Assembly (NCBI RefSeq): GCF_018320785.1
Contig: NC_054866.1
Location: 33,271,000 to 33,334,999, forward strand
Source: Cheilinus undulatus
Taxonomy: Eukaryota > Chordata > Actinopteri > Labriformes > Labridae
Reading direction: 5' to 3'
Length of the DNA: 64,000 nt
Part shown: piece after piece, positions 36,501 to 48,316 of the stretch
Numbering within the stretch: position 1 is the first letter of the stretch
Layout: every line of letters begins with the position of its first letter
Notes under the pieces: generated by a model
What the model was told of the DNA's origin: nothing
The model's database searches: none
What the model saw: the letters and a program-made list of their open reading frames with translations, nothing else
Made by a program: the position numbers and the translations under genes

Positions 36501-36839
36501 CAAGGACACATAAGAACATAAAAGAGAATAGATCTCCAACCAGGTTATTCAGGTAAAGACATGATCCTATGATAAAGTAAAATACACAGCAAAATTGACA
36601 GTGTTAACTAAACTCATATAGAGTTACATTTACACTTTGAAGTGTTTACATTGATCCACACTAAATATAGTGAAACTTTTAAAAGTCTTCAATATTTTAC
36701 AATATGGCAGAGCTGCAGTAACTCTTGAAAATCAGTGGTAAGGCTGGTCTCCTCTAGTAGGAAAAAAGCAGAATCAATCTTTTAGCAAGGCAATTCAAAC
36801 TGATGAAGAATGTCCTCCTTTAGGAACATCTAAAATCAC

Positions 36840-37625
36840 AGGTGAGAATGCTAACTCAGGGGATAACTTCACTCATGGTGCAAATGTGTCTCACATCAAA
36901 CACAACGATCAACCAGAAACATGACCAAACTAGAAAAGCACTCGGAGAGTGCAGACCTCTGCAATTAGCCGTATCTCCCAATAGTGAAGAATCCTTTAAA
37001 AAAACGGATACGTCACCATGTGCCCCCCACCACGTCATTCGCCTATAACTCCTTCCCCGGTGGAGTGGAAACACGGTGAGGCAGTGCATCGGTTTTGCTA
37101 CAGGTGGACTGTCATGGCAGAAGCATTGCCTGCTGGTGCCAACAGATGCACTGACAGTCTCACCCATGGTCTCGACAACTGGAAGTCATAGCAGAAGGTT
37201 AATATTCCTCTATTCCTCCCAGCATTGTCAGTATTCTCGCTGCAATTTGCTCTTTCTCTCTGTTACGCTCCGACTCGTCTCCTAGACCAGGCGTGCGCCT
37301 TTCAAATTCTATAAACTCCAAAACTTTTAATAGAAACACACCCAAAATGCTACTGGGATTAAAGTTACTCATGTTTGCCATCTCCTGCTGTAAAGTGGTG
37401 ACAGCGCAGACCTCTGCCATCAGCCCTATCTCCTAATAGTGCAGAATTCTTTAAAAATTCCTGAATCCAGACAGTGATCTGTATAGTCCCAAAATCTAAT
37501 CAGTTCTTCCTTATGCCATTTCTGACATTTCCTGAAAATTTCATCAAAATCAGTCCACAACTTTTTGAGTTATGTTGCTAACAAATGAACAAACGAACAA
37601 ACCCACCCAATCACATAACCTCCTT
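36840..37625 (+). repeat. Interspersed repeat with internal direct repeat, LINE 3'-like
   Basis: The right end (37535-37625) has AATTTCATCAAAATCAGTCC, TTTTTGAGTTATGTTGCTAA, an ACAAACGAACAAAC run and CCTCCTTGGCGGAGGTAAT. I recognise this as the tail of a common fish retroelement. A segment of about 50 bases is duplicated in direct orientation at 36951-37003 and 37406-37456. The open frames inside carry no domain I recognise. Confidence 0.45.
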
Positions 37626-38151
37626 GGCGGAGGTAATGTATGCCAAAAAGCATCACTGTACAAAAGGCAACATCCAAACACAAATAAACACTCTGCGCAA
37701 GTGCATGATGGGGAACTCCACCTACACAGATTTGAGATGGAAATGAGCAGAGCTTTGATCAATTGCCTCTACAGAGTTGAACTAACACTGGTGGATCAAC
37801 ACTGTCAAATAACTCCACACTGAAGTGGAGTGGCGCACCTTGCTAGCAGCCACACCACATATTTCACTGCTCTGATTGGCCCTTAAAGATGCGACAGACA
37901 GAACGTTCATCCAACCACACTCCGAGATCTTTTTCAAAGGCTCTGCCCTTTCCCAAAGGCTGTGTATTAGAAGTTTACCAGATGGATGTGTGAAACAAAT
38001 TCATCTGGTGTGTCAGATTTCACTCAGAATGGAGTTAAAATTAACTGAAATGTTTAACCCTGAGATTTCAACACACCAGTTTTTGCACATACATCAGCTG
38101 TTGGGATGTGATGCAGACTCATTCTCTCACTATGTGCCACTGTGTAGTCAA

Positions 38152-38327
38152 CAGTGGTTAAAAAAGTACAAGAGTATTGTACTGAGGTAAAAGTACAGTT
38201 ACTCTGGTTTAAACTTAATTAGAAATAACAGTACTGATTCCGAAATGTACTCAAAAAATGCAACAAAACCCTACTCAATTAGCCTACAGCAACATGAGTA
38301 AATGTAATTATTTACTTTGCACCTCTG
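38152..38327. mobile_element. MITE of the CAGAGGTGNAAAGTA type
   Basis: Left end CAGTGGTTAAAAAAGTACAA; right end, read in reverse, CAGAGGTGCAAAGTAAATAA. The interior repeats AAAGTAC and AGTAAA phrases (TGAGGTAAAAGTACAGTTAC, ACATGAGTAAATGTAATTA). This fits a widespread non-autonomous hAT-type family in fish. No clear target duplication is preserved. Confidence 0.6.
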
Positions 38328-38589
38328 GCCACCCAGTTGTGTTTTGAGGCTTGGCTATCAAACAGTAAGACTGTACTTATGAGGATAAAACCACATGGTA
38401 CACAGTCACGCTGAGTGTTATATATTAAAAATTTGGTTTTCAACTACTGTTGTTTCCAGTTTCCAATAAGTGACTGCTAGTGACTGATTGAAGTGCCTGT
38501 TTTTGCTAAGGTGTCTGAGAATGATTAGTTTAAAAGCTGAGCTACACATTAACTTGAAAGTTTTGATGAAATTGAACAAAACTTTAGCA

Positions 38590-38611
38590 AAAAAAAAAAA
38601 AAAAAAAAAAA
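38590..38611. repeat. Poly(A) run
   Basis: About 22 consecutive A residues, flanked by A-rich sequence and with no retroelement body recognised upstream. Confidence 0.85.
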
Positions 38612-39014
38612 CAAGAGGAAAAAAGAAGTACATGAATTATCAATTTAAACATGAAACAGAAAATTCACGAAACAGTGCTTAAGTGTCCATTGTTAGTGGC
38701 ACAGAGAGGCCCTTATCTTTGCTGGCCTACTTTGAAATTTGGTGTTAATTGGGTAAATAGCCTACTGCATAAGGTTGTCAATTAAATAATTTCAAATGGT
38801 TAAACCTTAAAACAGAAAACAAAGAGCACACTTCAAACTACAAAAAACTACGAATGCATGTTTTTCTACAAACATCTGCCTGCCATGCTTGCCAGTTATT
38901 TGTCAAAACTTCCAATATTATTTTGTCCCATTTATATTTTTTAGTGCATTTTGTCTTGTTCAATTGGCAGGTATGCAACTTTATGCGCCTTTTTATTTAT
39001 TCATTTATTCATTT

Positions 39015-39095
39015 ACTAGGGCGGGGTCGTTTTCGTTCAAACATGCTTCAGCATTTTTCTGATTCTCTCAAGCAATTTAGCAGCATGAGCGAGAG
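39015..39095 (+). promoter_or_regulatory. Promoter-like locus of an unidentified gene
   Basis: GGGCGGGG (Sp1-type GC box) at 39019-39026 in AT-rich flanks, followed by a strong splice donor GAGAG|GTAAGC at 39096. A second strong donor, CAAA|GTAAGT, is at 39583. Between them (39214-39275) is a cluster of GCTAGC, GTTAGC and GCTAAC words, like those downstream of the samd4b and SOCS promoters. A first exon on the plus strand is plausible. No coding exon of a known gene can be linked to it in this window. Confidence 0.35.
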
Positions 39096-41280
39096 GTAAG
39101 CACGTACTGCTGGGCCTGTGGCGACCCACAAAAAACTGAACACGTACTTTTGGGTATTTTTTCTTTTTGAAAGGACACAGAAAGCACAAAAAAATCACCA
39201 TGAGCACCGGGTGCTAGCCTAAACGTCGAACAGACGTTAGCATACGTGCTAACGTTCAAGTACTAGCTAACTCCACAGAAGTTGGACCAACTGAATGTAA
39301 CAGACACAGGAGAACCGCAATTTCCCCCAGGTTTCAGTGACTACTGCAAAGTATGTTCAACGTTCAGGTATAATGGACTCTATTACGAGATAAATGTCTC
39401 ATTTTTATGGCAGCCATGCACTATGAAGAATAAAGGAAGACTGCACTAATGCCTCTGAAAGCAGAGCAGCACATAATGGACAATAATGAGACACTAGAGA
39501 AGGTGTGCTATGTGAAGAGATGAACTGCAGCTCAGTCCGTCATGACCCCCTCTGGCTATATCTGTGAAGACGAGAGGACAAAGTAAGTAATTATTCGGAA
39601 ATTACACATTGCATTGCGGATTTCTTTGGTATATGATTTATGCTGTTTTTCATCACTTTGTTCTTGCATGTGTTTGCAGGCTTTGCTTGGTTTGTTGATC
39701 AGCATTCTTGTTGTGGTTATTGATTGTTGAACAGGGTCACATCTGGGATTTTGCTTAAGCTTGTTTCGTTATTGATTGTTGTTTTCAATTAGTTTTAGTT
39801 GTTGATTCTACTAGTATATTTTCCTGCTTCATGAGCTATGTGATAAGCTTAATTTACATGACTGGTCTGAAATATGATAATGTAAGGCTGGGCTGTCCCT
39901 TGCCATCTGTGTACACTAAACACATAGGGTTAAAGTAAATTTGTCAGGTTTCACTGCATTACTGTTTATGGCAGCTATGGTGACCATATGGTAGACATGC
40001 CTTGCTATAATACACATTCAAACATCAACAGTGCCTTTAAATGCAAGTTTTTCCTTTTTATCACTGCCTGTGGTAGCTTTAAACATAGTTATTATTACAT
40101 TAAACCAGGCTTCAGTCAGCGAGGAACGTCATTATGAGTGATACATGTCAAAAAAGGGTGGGTTTAATCATTCACTCAGAGCAAAACATTGCTCACTGTT
40201 TTAACTATATTGCAGCCTGATGGCTTACATTCCATGCATGTCAGGTTGTCATTCTATGATTGATGTATTTTTCATCACTTATCGTTCTCGATGGTGCACA
40301 TTGTTTTATTGCACCCCTGTGTCCAGGTTGATATATTTCTGTAGCTTATTGATCAAACCTTGAAAACACTCACCAGCATGTGGAGAGACCAATTTGCAAA
40401 CCCAACTACTTTCAGTTACACTAAAGTGGGAAAGACTACAAACACTCAGGAACAGACTGGCTCAGTAAACCCTGTCTATGGACAGCAGATGGTCATGCTG
40501 ACTTGGGAATTGTTTTACACTTTTCCAATGTCTTCTTGTCCTTTTTTTGCTCTGAAATGACTCAATATGTGTTCACAAACTACAAAAACTCAGCTCCTCC
40601 AGCAGACTTTTCTCCAAATGTGACTACATAAATATGTTGATCAGAGTTTTCCCAATTAATTACACTGGGCACAGCAGGTGTGAAAAGCTCTCTAATTATG
40701 CCTACATAAAACTGGCAATGGACTCTGGCATTATGTCTGAAATAACTCATTCACTGTTGTTCATTTACCAAACACTCTAAAGTTTATTGCTGGCTGTATT
40801 TTGAGATGTATGATACCCATGAAACAACACATTTTTTTAATCATATTTTCACATCTCTCTGGAGTAAAGCTTAATTTGCATTATTGATTTGTACCAAAAA
40901 GAAAAGTTGATGACATGGTGATGGCTCTTTCATTTAATCTTACTTTAGCCGGTACAGGACTAACTAGTATATACTATACACACTCCCTTTTCACTCTAAA
41001 GAATGCCAAATATTTCTTGTGATTAACCTGGCAGTCTATTTGTTTAAGAAACAGACATGAATCAAGACAAACAGCACTTGATTCTATAATAAATGATGGA
41101 TTTTGAAATAGCAATGAAAAATTGAGGGTAATTTCTTTGGATTGCATGCACAGTAAATGCAAAATGTATTTTTAACAGTAACAATGAAACCAAGTTTCCT
41201 TTTCCTTTCTGAGAGCCATAAACAGTGCTGTAACAACCTGCTGACAGACACTGAGCTCTGAAGAGCTCTAAAAAGGGGCC
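39096..41280. other. Putative first exon/intron of unknown transcript, otherwise empty
   Basis: Short frames begin at 39449 (24 codons) and 39542 (14 codons to a stop that overlaps the second donor), neither recognisable. Beyond 39.6 kb the sequence is AT-rich with no repeat I can name. Confidence 0.3.
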
Positions 41281-41309
41281 CCCTTATTTTCAGCACATTC
41301 CTCTTGAGT

Positions 41310-41535
41310 ATAAATTAATGAATTAAATAAACTGGCTGTAGTTCAGATCTAAAACCTCAGCCCTTTGAATACACATAAAAAACAACAACAACAACAAAAA
41401 AAAACAAAAAACAAAAACAAATTATCTTCTGGAATGTCTGACATTTTGAAATCTGCTGCCACAGTTATACATCTTTAAGCTATTTTCTACTTTTAAAAAT
41501 AGTATGCCAATTATATCATACATCCTTACTACATA
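41310..41535. mobile_element. hAT-like MITE, copy 2 (partial)
   Basis: Shares AACTGGCTGTAGTTCAG (41330-41346) and the following CTAAAACCTCAGCCCTTTGA with copy 1 at 29648. A CAACAACAACAAAAAAAAAC-type A-rich expansion (41383-41420) lies inside. The right end ATCATACATCCTTAC resembles a decayed copy-1 terminus. The left terminus is not clear. Confidence 0.45.
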
Positions 41536-42843
41536 TAGGGCAGGATTTTTTATTTGCAGCTATAGTGGCAATCAAAAATTCTACTAGTTTTACTGGCTCC
41601 AAACCTACAGTAAATTTTCTATTTTCTTTTCTTTGAAAATTTCTTTGACGCATCTTTAAGGCACTCTTCCTGAGCTTAAGGGAGGCTCACCTACCAAAGC
41701 TAACATAATTCAGGGGTTAAGCAGTGATGTAACAATATCTTTGCATTATCTTTCAGATCTATTCAGTGAGCAGTTCGACAGACTCTTACAGGCTTCCAGT
41801 AATTCCTTGACAAGTCTTAAATACAATAGTCTTAAATTTCACATTTGAAATTTAAGGCCTTTGAAGGTCATAAAATGTCAGATTTTTACCAGTGAAAGGT
41901 TTTAAATTTTAGAAGGCGCTTTAAATAAGACATGTCCTTTTCCATCTCTGTTTTCGAGACAACCTTATGTGATTTTAACAATCTTCCTCCACTAATAGTT
42001 GCATAAATGTTGTGCATAATTCAGTGTTGGACGTTCTAAATTTCCTTGGGGAGGACCCATGAACCCTCTTTGTTTTTTTTCGGACTCATTGTGATTTAGT
42101 AAACTCTGTACTGTTGTGAAACACTATTCTGGTTCTCTAACATCTGGGCTATCAGGTTGCCCACTTAAAACTCCCTGCAGCCCGTCTTTTTCTAACAGGT
42201 CTTCCCTAATTATAAAGCATTAGTCTGCTTTTCATTAGTAAAAGTGTTTGGAATCAGCTCAGCACACCTGCAAAACTGTGTTATGATAACTATCAATATA
42301 CTGCTTATTGATAGAACTGGGGCAGTACGTGTGCCAGAAATAGTCAGATTTAAGCATTTATGACCAAAAATTCTCTTTTGTTGTGTACCGTTTGATAGTT
42401 TGTAAACAGTTCATTAAATCAGAAAATTCAGCCCTGGTCCGATGTGGTGAGAAATTTCATGCCTTTCATTTTTGACCATTTACTTACAAAAAATGGTAAG
42501 CTTAATTATTTTTCTGAGATGAAGCCTTAAAAAGTCTAGAAGTATGTAGGATCTCTATATATTGAAATACTCCCTTTTAAACAGTAGTTGGTGCAAATAT
42601 GCAATATTTTGTATAAAAGTAGCTGCTTATATTATCAGTATTGACAGATTTTAACTTTAAAAGATAAGTATATATATCAGCAGATATGTACATTACTATT
42701 GATATCTACAACCGTAAAGCTGATGTAGATCTAGTCTAGATATGCTTCTCACACTGGCGTCCTGAAAAACCCTTATGTTAACCTCCGTCTGAAACGCTTC
42801 ATTTTCACTGCCATCTTTTTAACTGTCTCTTTGCATACACCAG

Positions 42844-42893
42844 ATGTTCTTAAATCTAACGCGGAGAACAACCAGAAGGGCAACAAGAAGAAA
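42844..42893 (+). other. Exon-like segment, unidentified
   Basis: A textbook 3' splice site (TTTTTAACTGTCTCTTTGCA then TACACCAG, ending 42843) precedes 50 bases open in one frame reading VLKSNAENNQKGNKKK, with a weak donor GTTTGT at 42894. It could be a small internal exon of the transcript whose promoter-like locus lies at 39 kb, or chance. I recognise no family. Confidence 0.2.
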
Positions 42894-43089
42894 GTTTGTG
42901 TCAGTTTTCTGTGAGCTTATTCTTTTTTTATTTTTTAATTGCATTTCGGTGGCAGCAGTACAGCGCCACATACAGGCTTGGCATATGCACTACAGCATTT
43001 TAATGTTGTCCAAGTAGCATCTTTGTGAAATAAACAAAGATAATGCAACTGTTAAATTAGTATATATCCTGTGTATATCAATATTCTTA

Positions 43090-43215
43090 TTTCATATATC
43101 GGCCGATATAACGATTATCGGCCAATATATCGGATATCCGCCGATATCGGATATCGGCTTTTTTTTTGCCCTTAGCATTGGTATCGACATCGGCCTCAAA
43201 AGTCCCATATTGGTT
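43090..43215. repeat. ATCGGCCGATA-type palindromic repeat
   Basis: Dense overlapping palindromes: ATATCGGCCGATAT, ATTATCGGCCAATATATCGG and GATATCGGATATCGGC, then a T-run and GGTATCGACATCGGCC. This is a familiar fish dispersed repeat. Weaker relatives occur at 29400-29460, 42635-42690 and 59635-59700. Confidence 0.6.
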
Positions 43216-43299
43216 GGGCTCTAGTTCTCATGTCTGAAGTTTGTGTTTTTGGTCATCCTTAAATGTTGAAGTGTGAAGTGAACTTTTAATCTGCAGTTG

Positions 43300-44019
43300 T
43301 GCAGCCTCTTCTTTAACAGAGCAACCTGGACCCATCTGCTCACCATAATTACTGGCCAATTTCTAAATGGTCTTTTATCTCCCAAATTTTAGAAAAAGTT
43401 GTTTCTAATCAACCAACATCTGTTTTAGCTAACTGCCAACAATGTTTTGGACAAATTCCAGCCAGATTTCAGACCAAAACATTCAACTGAAACCACTGTT
43501 CTGAGGGTCTCAAATGACATAATGATGGCCTCAGATCCAGGTGAATGTTCAGGTTTTGTTCTTTTTTTTCCATTACATTATAATTGACAGACTCAGGCAG
43601 TGGGTGGGTGTCACAGGGAGTGCCCTTGGCTGGTTTTCCTGCTATCTGTTGAATAGGGATTTTTCTGTGTCATTTGGTCCATATTTGTCCAAACATGCTG
43701 CTCTGTTTTGTAGTGTGCTCCAAGGATCTGTCTGGGGGCCTATTTTATTTTCCCTCTAAATGCTTCCCCTGAGCAGCATCATCAGTAATTTCAAAGGAGT
43801 GTCATACCACTTTTACGCTGATGATATGGAACTGTACTGTACATATCCTTGAAACCCAACGGCACGAGTAAACTTGACTGTTTGACTGCCATTAAGGGTT
43901 GTATTTTTTTGGTTCCCTGCTTTTGAAGGAAGATTTACAAATTTCTCTGGTTATTTTTGATCATACAATGCTTTTTGATCACATGTTAAATCTCTGACCA
44001 ATTCGTGTTTCTTTCATCT
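43300..44019 (+). pseudogene. LINE reverse transcriptase remnant (L2/CR1-like)
   Basis: In shifting frames the plus strand reads a non-LTR reverse transcriptase: NYWPISKWSF (NYRPIS motif), then ILEKVV, ARFQTK, RLRQWVGVTGSALGWFSCYL, HAALFCSVLQGSVWGPILFS (the GVPQGSVLGP block) and YHFYADDMELY (catalytic YADD). Frameshifts, stops and a T-run break it. After 43860 a portion is missing, and a downstream piece (VIFDHTMLFDHML) reappears near 43970-44015. The matching piece and the true 3' end of the same family are at 63515-64000. Confidence 0.75.
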
Positions 44020-44020
44020 A

Positions 44021-44049
44021 AGGCTGGCCTTACACCAGAAGACTTTGCT
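44021..44049 (+). repeat. MITE terminal repeat, inverted match to 48800-48828
   Basis: AGGCTGGCCTTACACCAGAA plus GACTTTGCT matches the reverse complement of 48800-48828 at 28 of 29 positions. It abuts the broken end of the LINE remnant, so it marks an element inserted there. The element's other end is not found. Confidence 0.6.
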
Positions 44050-47000
44050 GTATTTTAGGGGTTAGCTTATCAGTTTGGCTTCTTTCTCTCCCTCACCATC
44101 TTTCTGCTTTAGTGTAATCATCAGTAGCCTTTCTTTTATTAAATCACCTTTAAATAAATGTCGTCGTTATTTGTTTTTACCCAGCAGCTGATTTTAAAAC
44201 CGTGTAGCGATCGATGGGGCAGTGTCACGTGCCTGCCTCTCATGCAGTGTGCTTCTCTAGTGCATTAATTGAAAGAAAAAAAAGAAATAATTATTATTTT
44301 ATATTAGGAGTTGAGTGTATAGTTGCAGCCCTTGTCTTTTTAGGCCTTCTTAACTGAAATCTTGACCTACTAATATGTAGATATTAGCTAAATAGTGGCA
44401 GAATTTTATAATCCTGCTCTGGTTTTAGAGTCTTGATATGTTGGCTCACAAGAACTCTGAAATATAACAGAGGCATCAGTAATGTTATTAATGACAGCCG
44501 TGTTTTTCCTACAGCGACAAATTAAAGGTCTGCTTTTAAAAAAAAGTAAGGTAAAAGTCATCCCATTACTGTCAAGTAAAGTTTGAGAGCCTCATCAGTC
44601 AACGGCTCTGTGTACCCACACAGGTGTTTTTAATTATACCGGTTGATTAGACCTCTTGTGGGTGGGAGTTGGAGCTATGAAGGTGTCACCTTACCTTGTG
44701 GACTTATAACAACTATAAAGGATCAATGTCCTGCCCTGTCCCTGTAAAGACACTCAGATGTAGCTGCTGTTGTTGTCAGCGTAATTTATGGGGATCTAGA
44801 AAATATGCATGAGGTACACTGTAGTGTGAAGTAGTCTGGATGTGAGGGCAAAGTTAAGCACTGTTATGATATCTTTTGTATTCCTGCAAAAATGCTAGGG
44901 GTAATATGTTAGACATTTTCCTCTAATAAACAGAATCCCTCTGAGTTGTGTTCACACCTTTTAATGAAGATAAGAAAGCAACACAACAAGGCAAAACTGC
45001 TCTGTTGCAAGTGATAAAGTTGCTTTCAGTAGATAACCTGTCTTAATTTCAACAAACTCGCTTTGGTGAAAAATGAAAGGTTTGAATATTAATGTAAAGA
45101 AACCGCCTAGCCTGCAAATATCAAGGCACTAATTGACTCAGTTGGTATAATACCTTAAAAACAACAGAGCTTAGACATAACCAATTATATTGCTTTGTGT
45201 GTATGTGTGGAAAAGCAGTGGCAACATAAAGGCTGCAGCATGAAATTTATGACTGAAATTAGGGGATACAATCAAACATGTTAATACCTCCGTGAAATAA
45301 AGAACAATCTCTGATTGGCTGAGCGGAGAAGACAGTCTTTTTCTCAAAGGGGAGCTCAGTAGGAGACAGGCTTAGTTGGTTTTTAATGTTTAAATTACAA
45401 ATACATCAAGAGTATGGGGCCAAAGAGAGTATGCAGGCTTTTCAGGGTGCATCATATAATTTACTGTGAATATGCCTAAGCAGGGCCATGTTGCGACTGA
45501 TAGTAAGAGGCATTTGCATTTGGTGCTATATTTAATTGGAAGCTGGAGCCCACAGGATTCAGACATTTGAATCAATTTGTTCATTTCTAGTCAGATTCTG
45601 CAGGCTTGTTTTAACCAAACGACCCAATTTTGACGATTCACTGACACCAGGAGATATGGTGATGAAATGTAAATGAAGCTAAAAGTTGTTGAATTTAAGA
45701 GCAGTTACACAGGGTGCTGTAGAAGTTTTTTTCCCCTGAACTACATGTGTAGTGAAGACTCACAACTTTATCCAGAGTCACATTTGACCAGAATAAGCAC
45801 AGAAATGCTGCTGTTTGGCTTTGGATCATTGGGAATCTTACGCTTACTTTCTCCAAGAAAAAATGGCACTGTGGGTAAATCTTCAAGAATGTTTTGTAGT
45901 ACCCTGGCATCTTTCCTTTGTATCTTGTCTGATGTCTTCACTTGGCTGTGGCACTGAATAAGGGATATAAGGTTTTACCACAGGGTTTAAAGTCTGTTTA
46001 AAACATGAATGTTTGCTTGTAGATAGAGCTTTAAAGAGGTTTCCCTGTCTTTTCTGTGTTTTTTTTCCAGCCTCCTTTGCCTCGAATCCAAGGCAGTAAG
46101 GTTCAGTGCGGACTTGGATCAATGCTGCATAATAACTTGTTTAATGAGAGGGAACTTTAGGCTGAAAAATATGCTACATATATTCATTTTTTGCCGTTAG
46201 GTATCATTGAAAATAGTTATTTTGTGAATAAATAGGCTAGATTAAGTACTGAGAGTACATGGAGAAACATACAAGAGTGATTATATCCTAAATATGTACT
46301 AAGAACAAATTAGGCCAAACAACTGACCTTGACTAGTGCAGGCTTTCTTTTTAGGAAATTGAACTTTAGGCTAAAATAAAGCTCTCCTAAAGGTAAGACA
46401 CTGAGTAAAGATAGAGCAAAATAACAACACAAACATTCACATTTTCCCTTATTCGGCTGTGTCATTGGAAGCTGGCAACGGACTTCTTTGTGACAAAAAA
46501 AGCCTTTATTGGCGTTGAATGTATTTGGGTGCATTGCAATAGTAAAAGCCAGCAGGGGCAGAGAGACAGATAAATCCATTGCAGAAAGGGGGGGTGGAAG
46601 ATCTGATCATACTAGTCCAATCCAGCTGTTAATTTCTTGCCTCTGTGGAAAAGACCTTGGGCGAAAAAATGCAATTATATCTGCTTTGTGTATTTTTTGT
46701 AGATGTGATGCAGCATAGCTGTCCCAGCTCTGCTTTTCATCTTCACCTGTTCAGAGAATAGACCCTGCTGCTGTAGAGTGATGGATACTTTGGGAACAGC
46801 CCGTTTGTCAATGTGATAAATTTTACTAATGTGAATATTCTCTGTAGATTATTATTTCTCTGAGCAACATGGGGAAAACTGTACTTCATGTGTCTGTGTG
46901 TTTAAGCACTAATGTATACGACAGACTGATTTATAGATATACAGAAATATCAAATGCATCCTATCACTGCTACAGCCTTGTATTTATCAGACTGTCCTCT

Positions 47001-48005
47001 AGCTCATCCACAAATCACAACATGCCCTATAGCATTTAAACATGCTACATCACTTGCAAGATAGTCCTATCTACCAAAAATTGTAGTTCCTATCTGTGCC
47101 AACTTATTTTCAGCTATAAATTGAAATTACAGGCCATGGAAAATACTGAACAAAGCCTGAGTGATGTCAGATGTTACTGAAGAAAGCTTTTGAGGCCAGT
47201 CAATGGCAGCCAATACGTGAAAACGCTGTCTCAAAATTACTTTCAGGCAACCCTACAGAGACATTTTTGAAGTTTGAGACAAGTCTAAGTCTAAGTCTGA
47301 GTTATAAGCACCCCTACCTATACACAAATGTATGAACTATTCGGACCAAAATCATATTTTCACCCTCAAGTGGATATTCCTAAGGCTGGCACTGGCTTTT
47401 TTCACCCACAAAAGTTGCTACTTAGATGAAATACTGCTTTTGTATGAGAAATACTGGCACAAGAAGGGAAATTTCTCTTCTTATAAAGATAATTTTGTTG
47501 ATTCAGATGAATCTAAATCCCACAGTGCACCTGTAGCCTGTAGTGTTAGCCATTCTGTGTCTGTAGAACTAGAGGGATTACGTCTAGCAAATGTTAACAT
47601 CAATAACTCATCCCCTGTTGCTTGGTAATCCAGACTGAAAGGTTTTACAGTTGAGGGAGAATTGGGCATTCATTACAGAACTGCAAGTTGTCCCTTGAAA
47701 CTTCTCACAGTAATTGAATCCAAGTGTGAAGGATTTACTCCTCGTGTTCTGTAAACAAATCACTTCAATATTGCTGATTAAACCACTTTAACTGCTTAAG
47801 TTACTAGCCATGAGTGTTTTGTAATACACAATGATCAGAAGCAGTGGAAACTAGTGGAAAGTTGATTGCTGCCTGTCCCGTGTTATTTCTATAAAGGAAC
47901 AAAGATCACGCCCATTTAATGGCCAGGATATGTCTCTATGAAGCTCAGAATAAGAGATTTTATGTAAGTCAGTTGTTCATATAAATCATCATTGTTCAAA
48001 TAAAG
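44050..48005. other. Intergenic, no gene seen
   Basis: AT-rich, few recognisable repeats. Open frames of up to 98 codons (47332-47628) have no recognisable domain and no splice context. Confidence 0.5.
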
Positions 48006-48316
48006 CACAACTTAAATTTCAAAAAAGTTGAGACGCTGCCGTAAATGTTAATCAAAAGAGAATGCAATGATTTGCAGATCCCGTAAACGCATATTTTATT
48101 TACAATGGAAAATAACATATCTGACTTTGCAACTGAGAAATTCTACAATTTCATGACAAATAAAAGCTCATTTTGAGTTTAATGGCAGCATCATATGTCA
48201 AATAAGCAGTGATGGGGCAACAAAAGCCTGAAAAAGTTGGTGGTACTAACTAAAAGCAGTTGGAGGAGAATTTTGCATCTAATGGGGTTAATTTGCAACA
48301 GGTCAGTAACATGACT

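Noticed and set aside
43541..43759. Functional 72-codon gene
   Set aside because: It is part of the degraded LINE reverse transcriptase; flanking frames carry the rest of the same domain.
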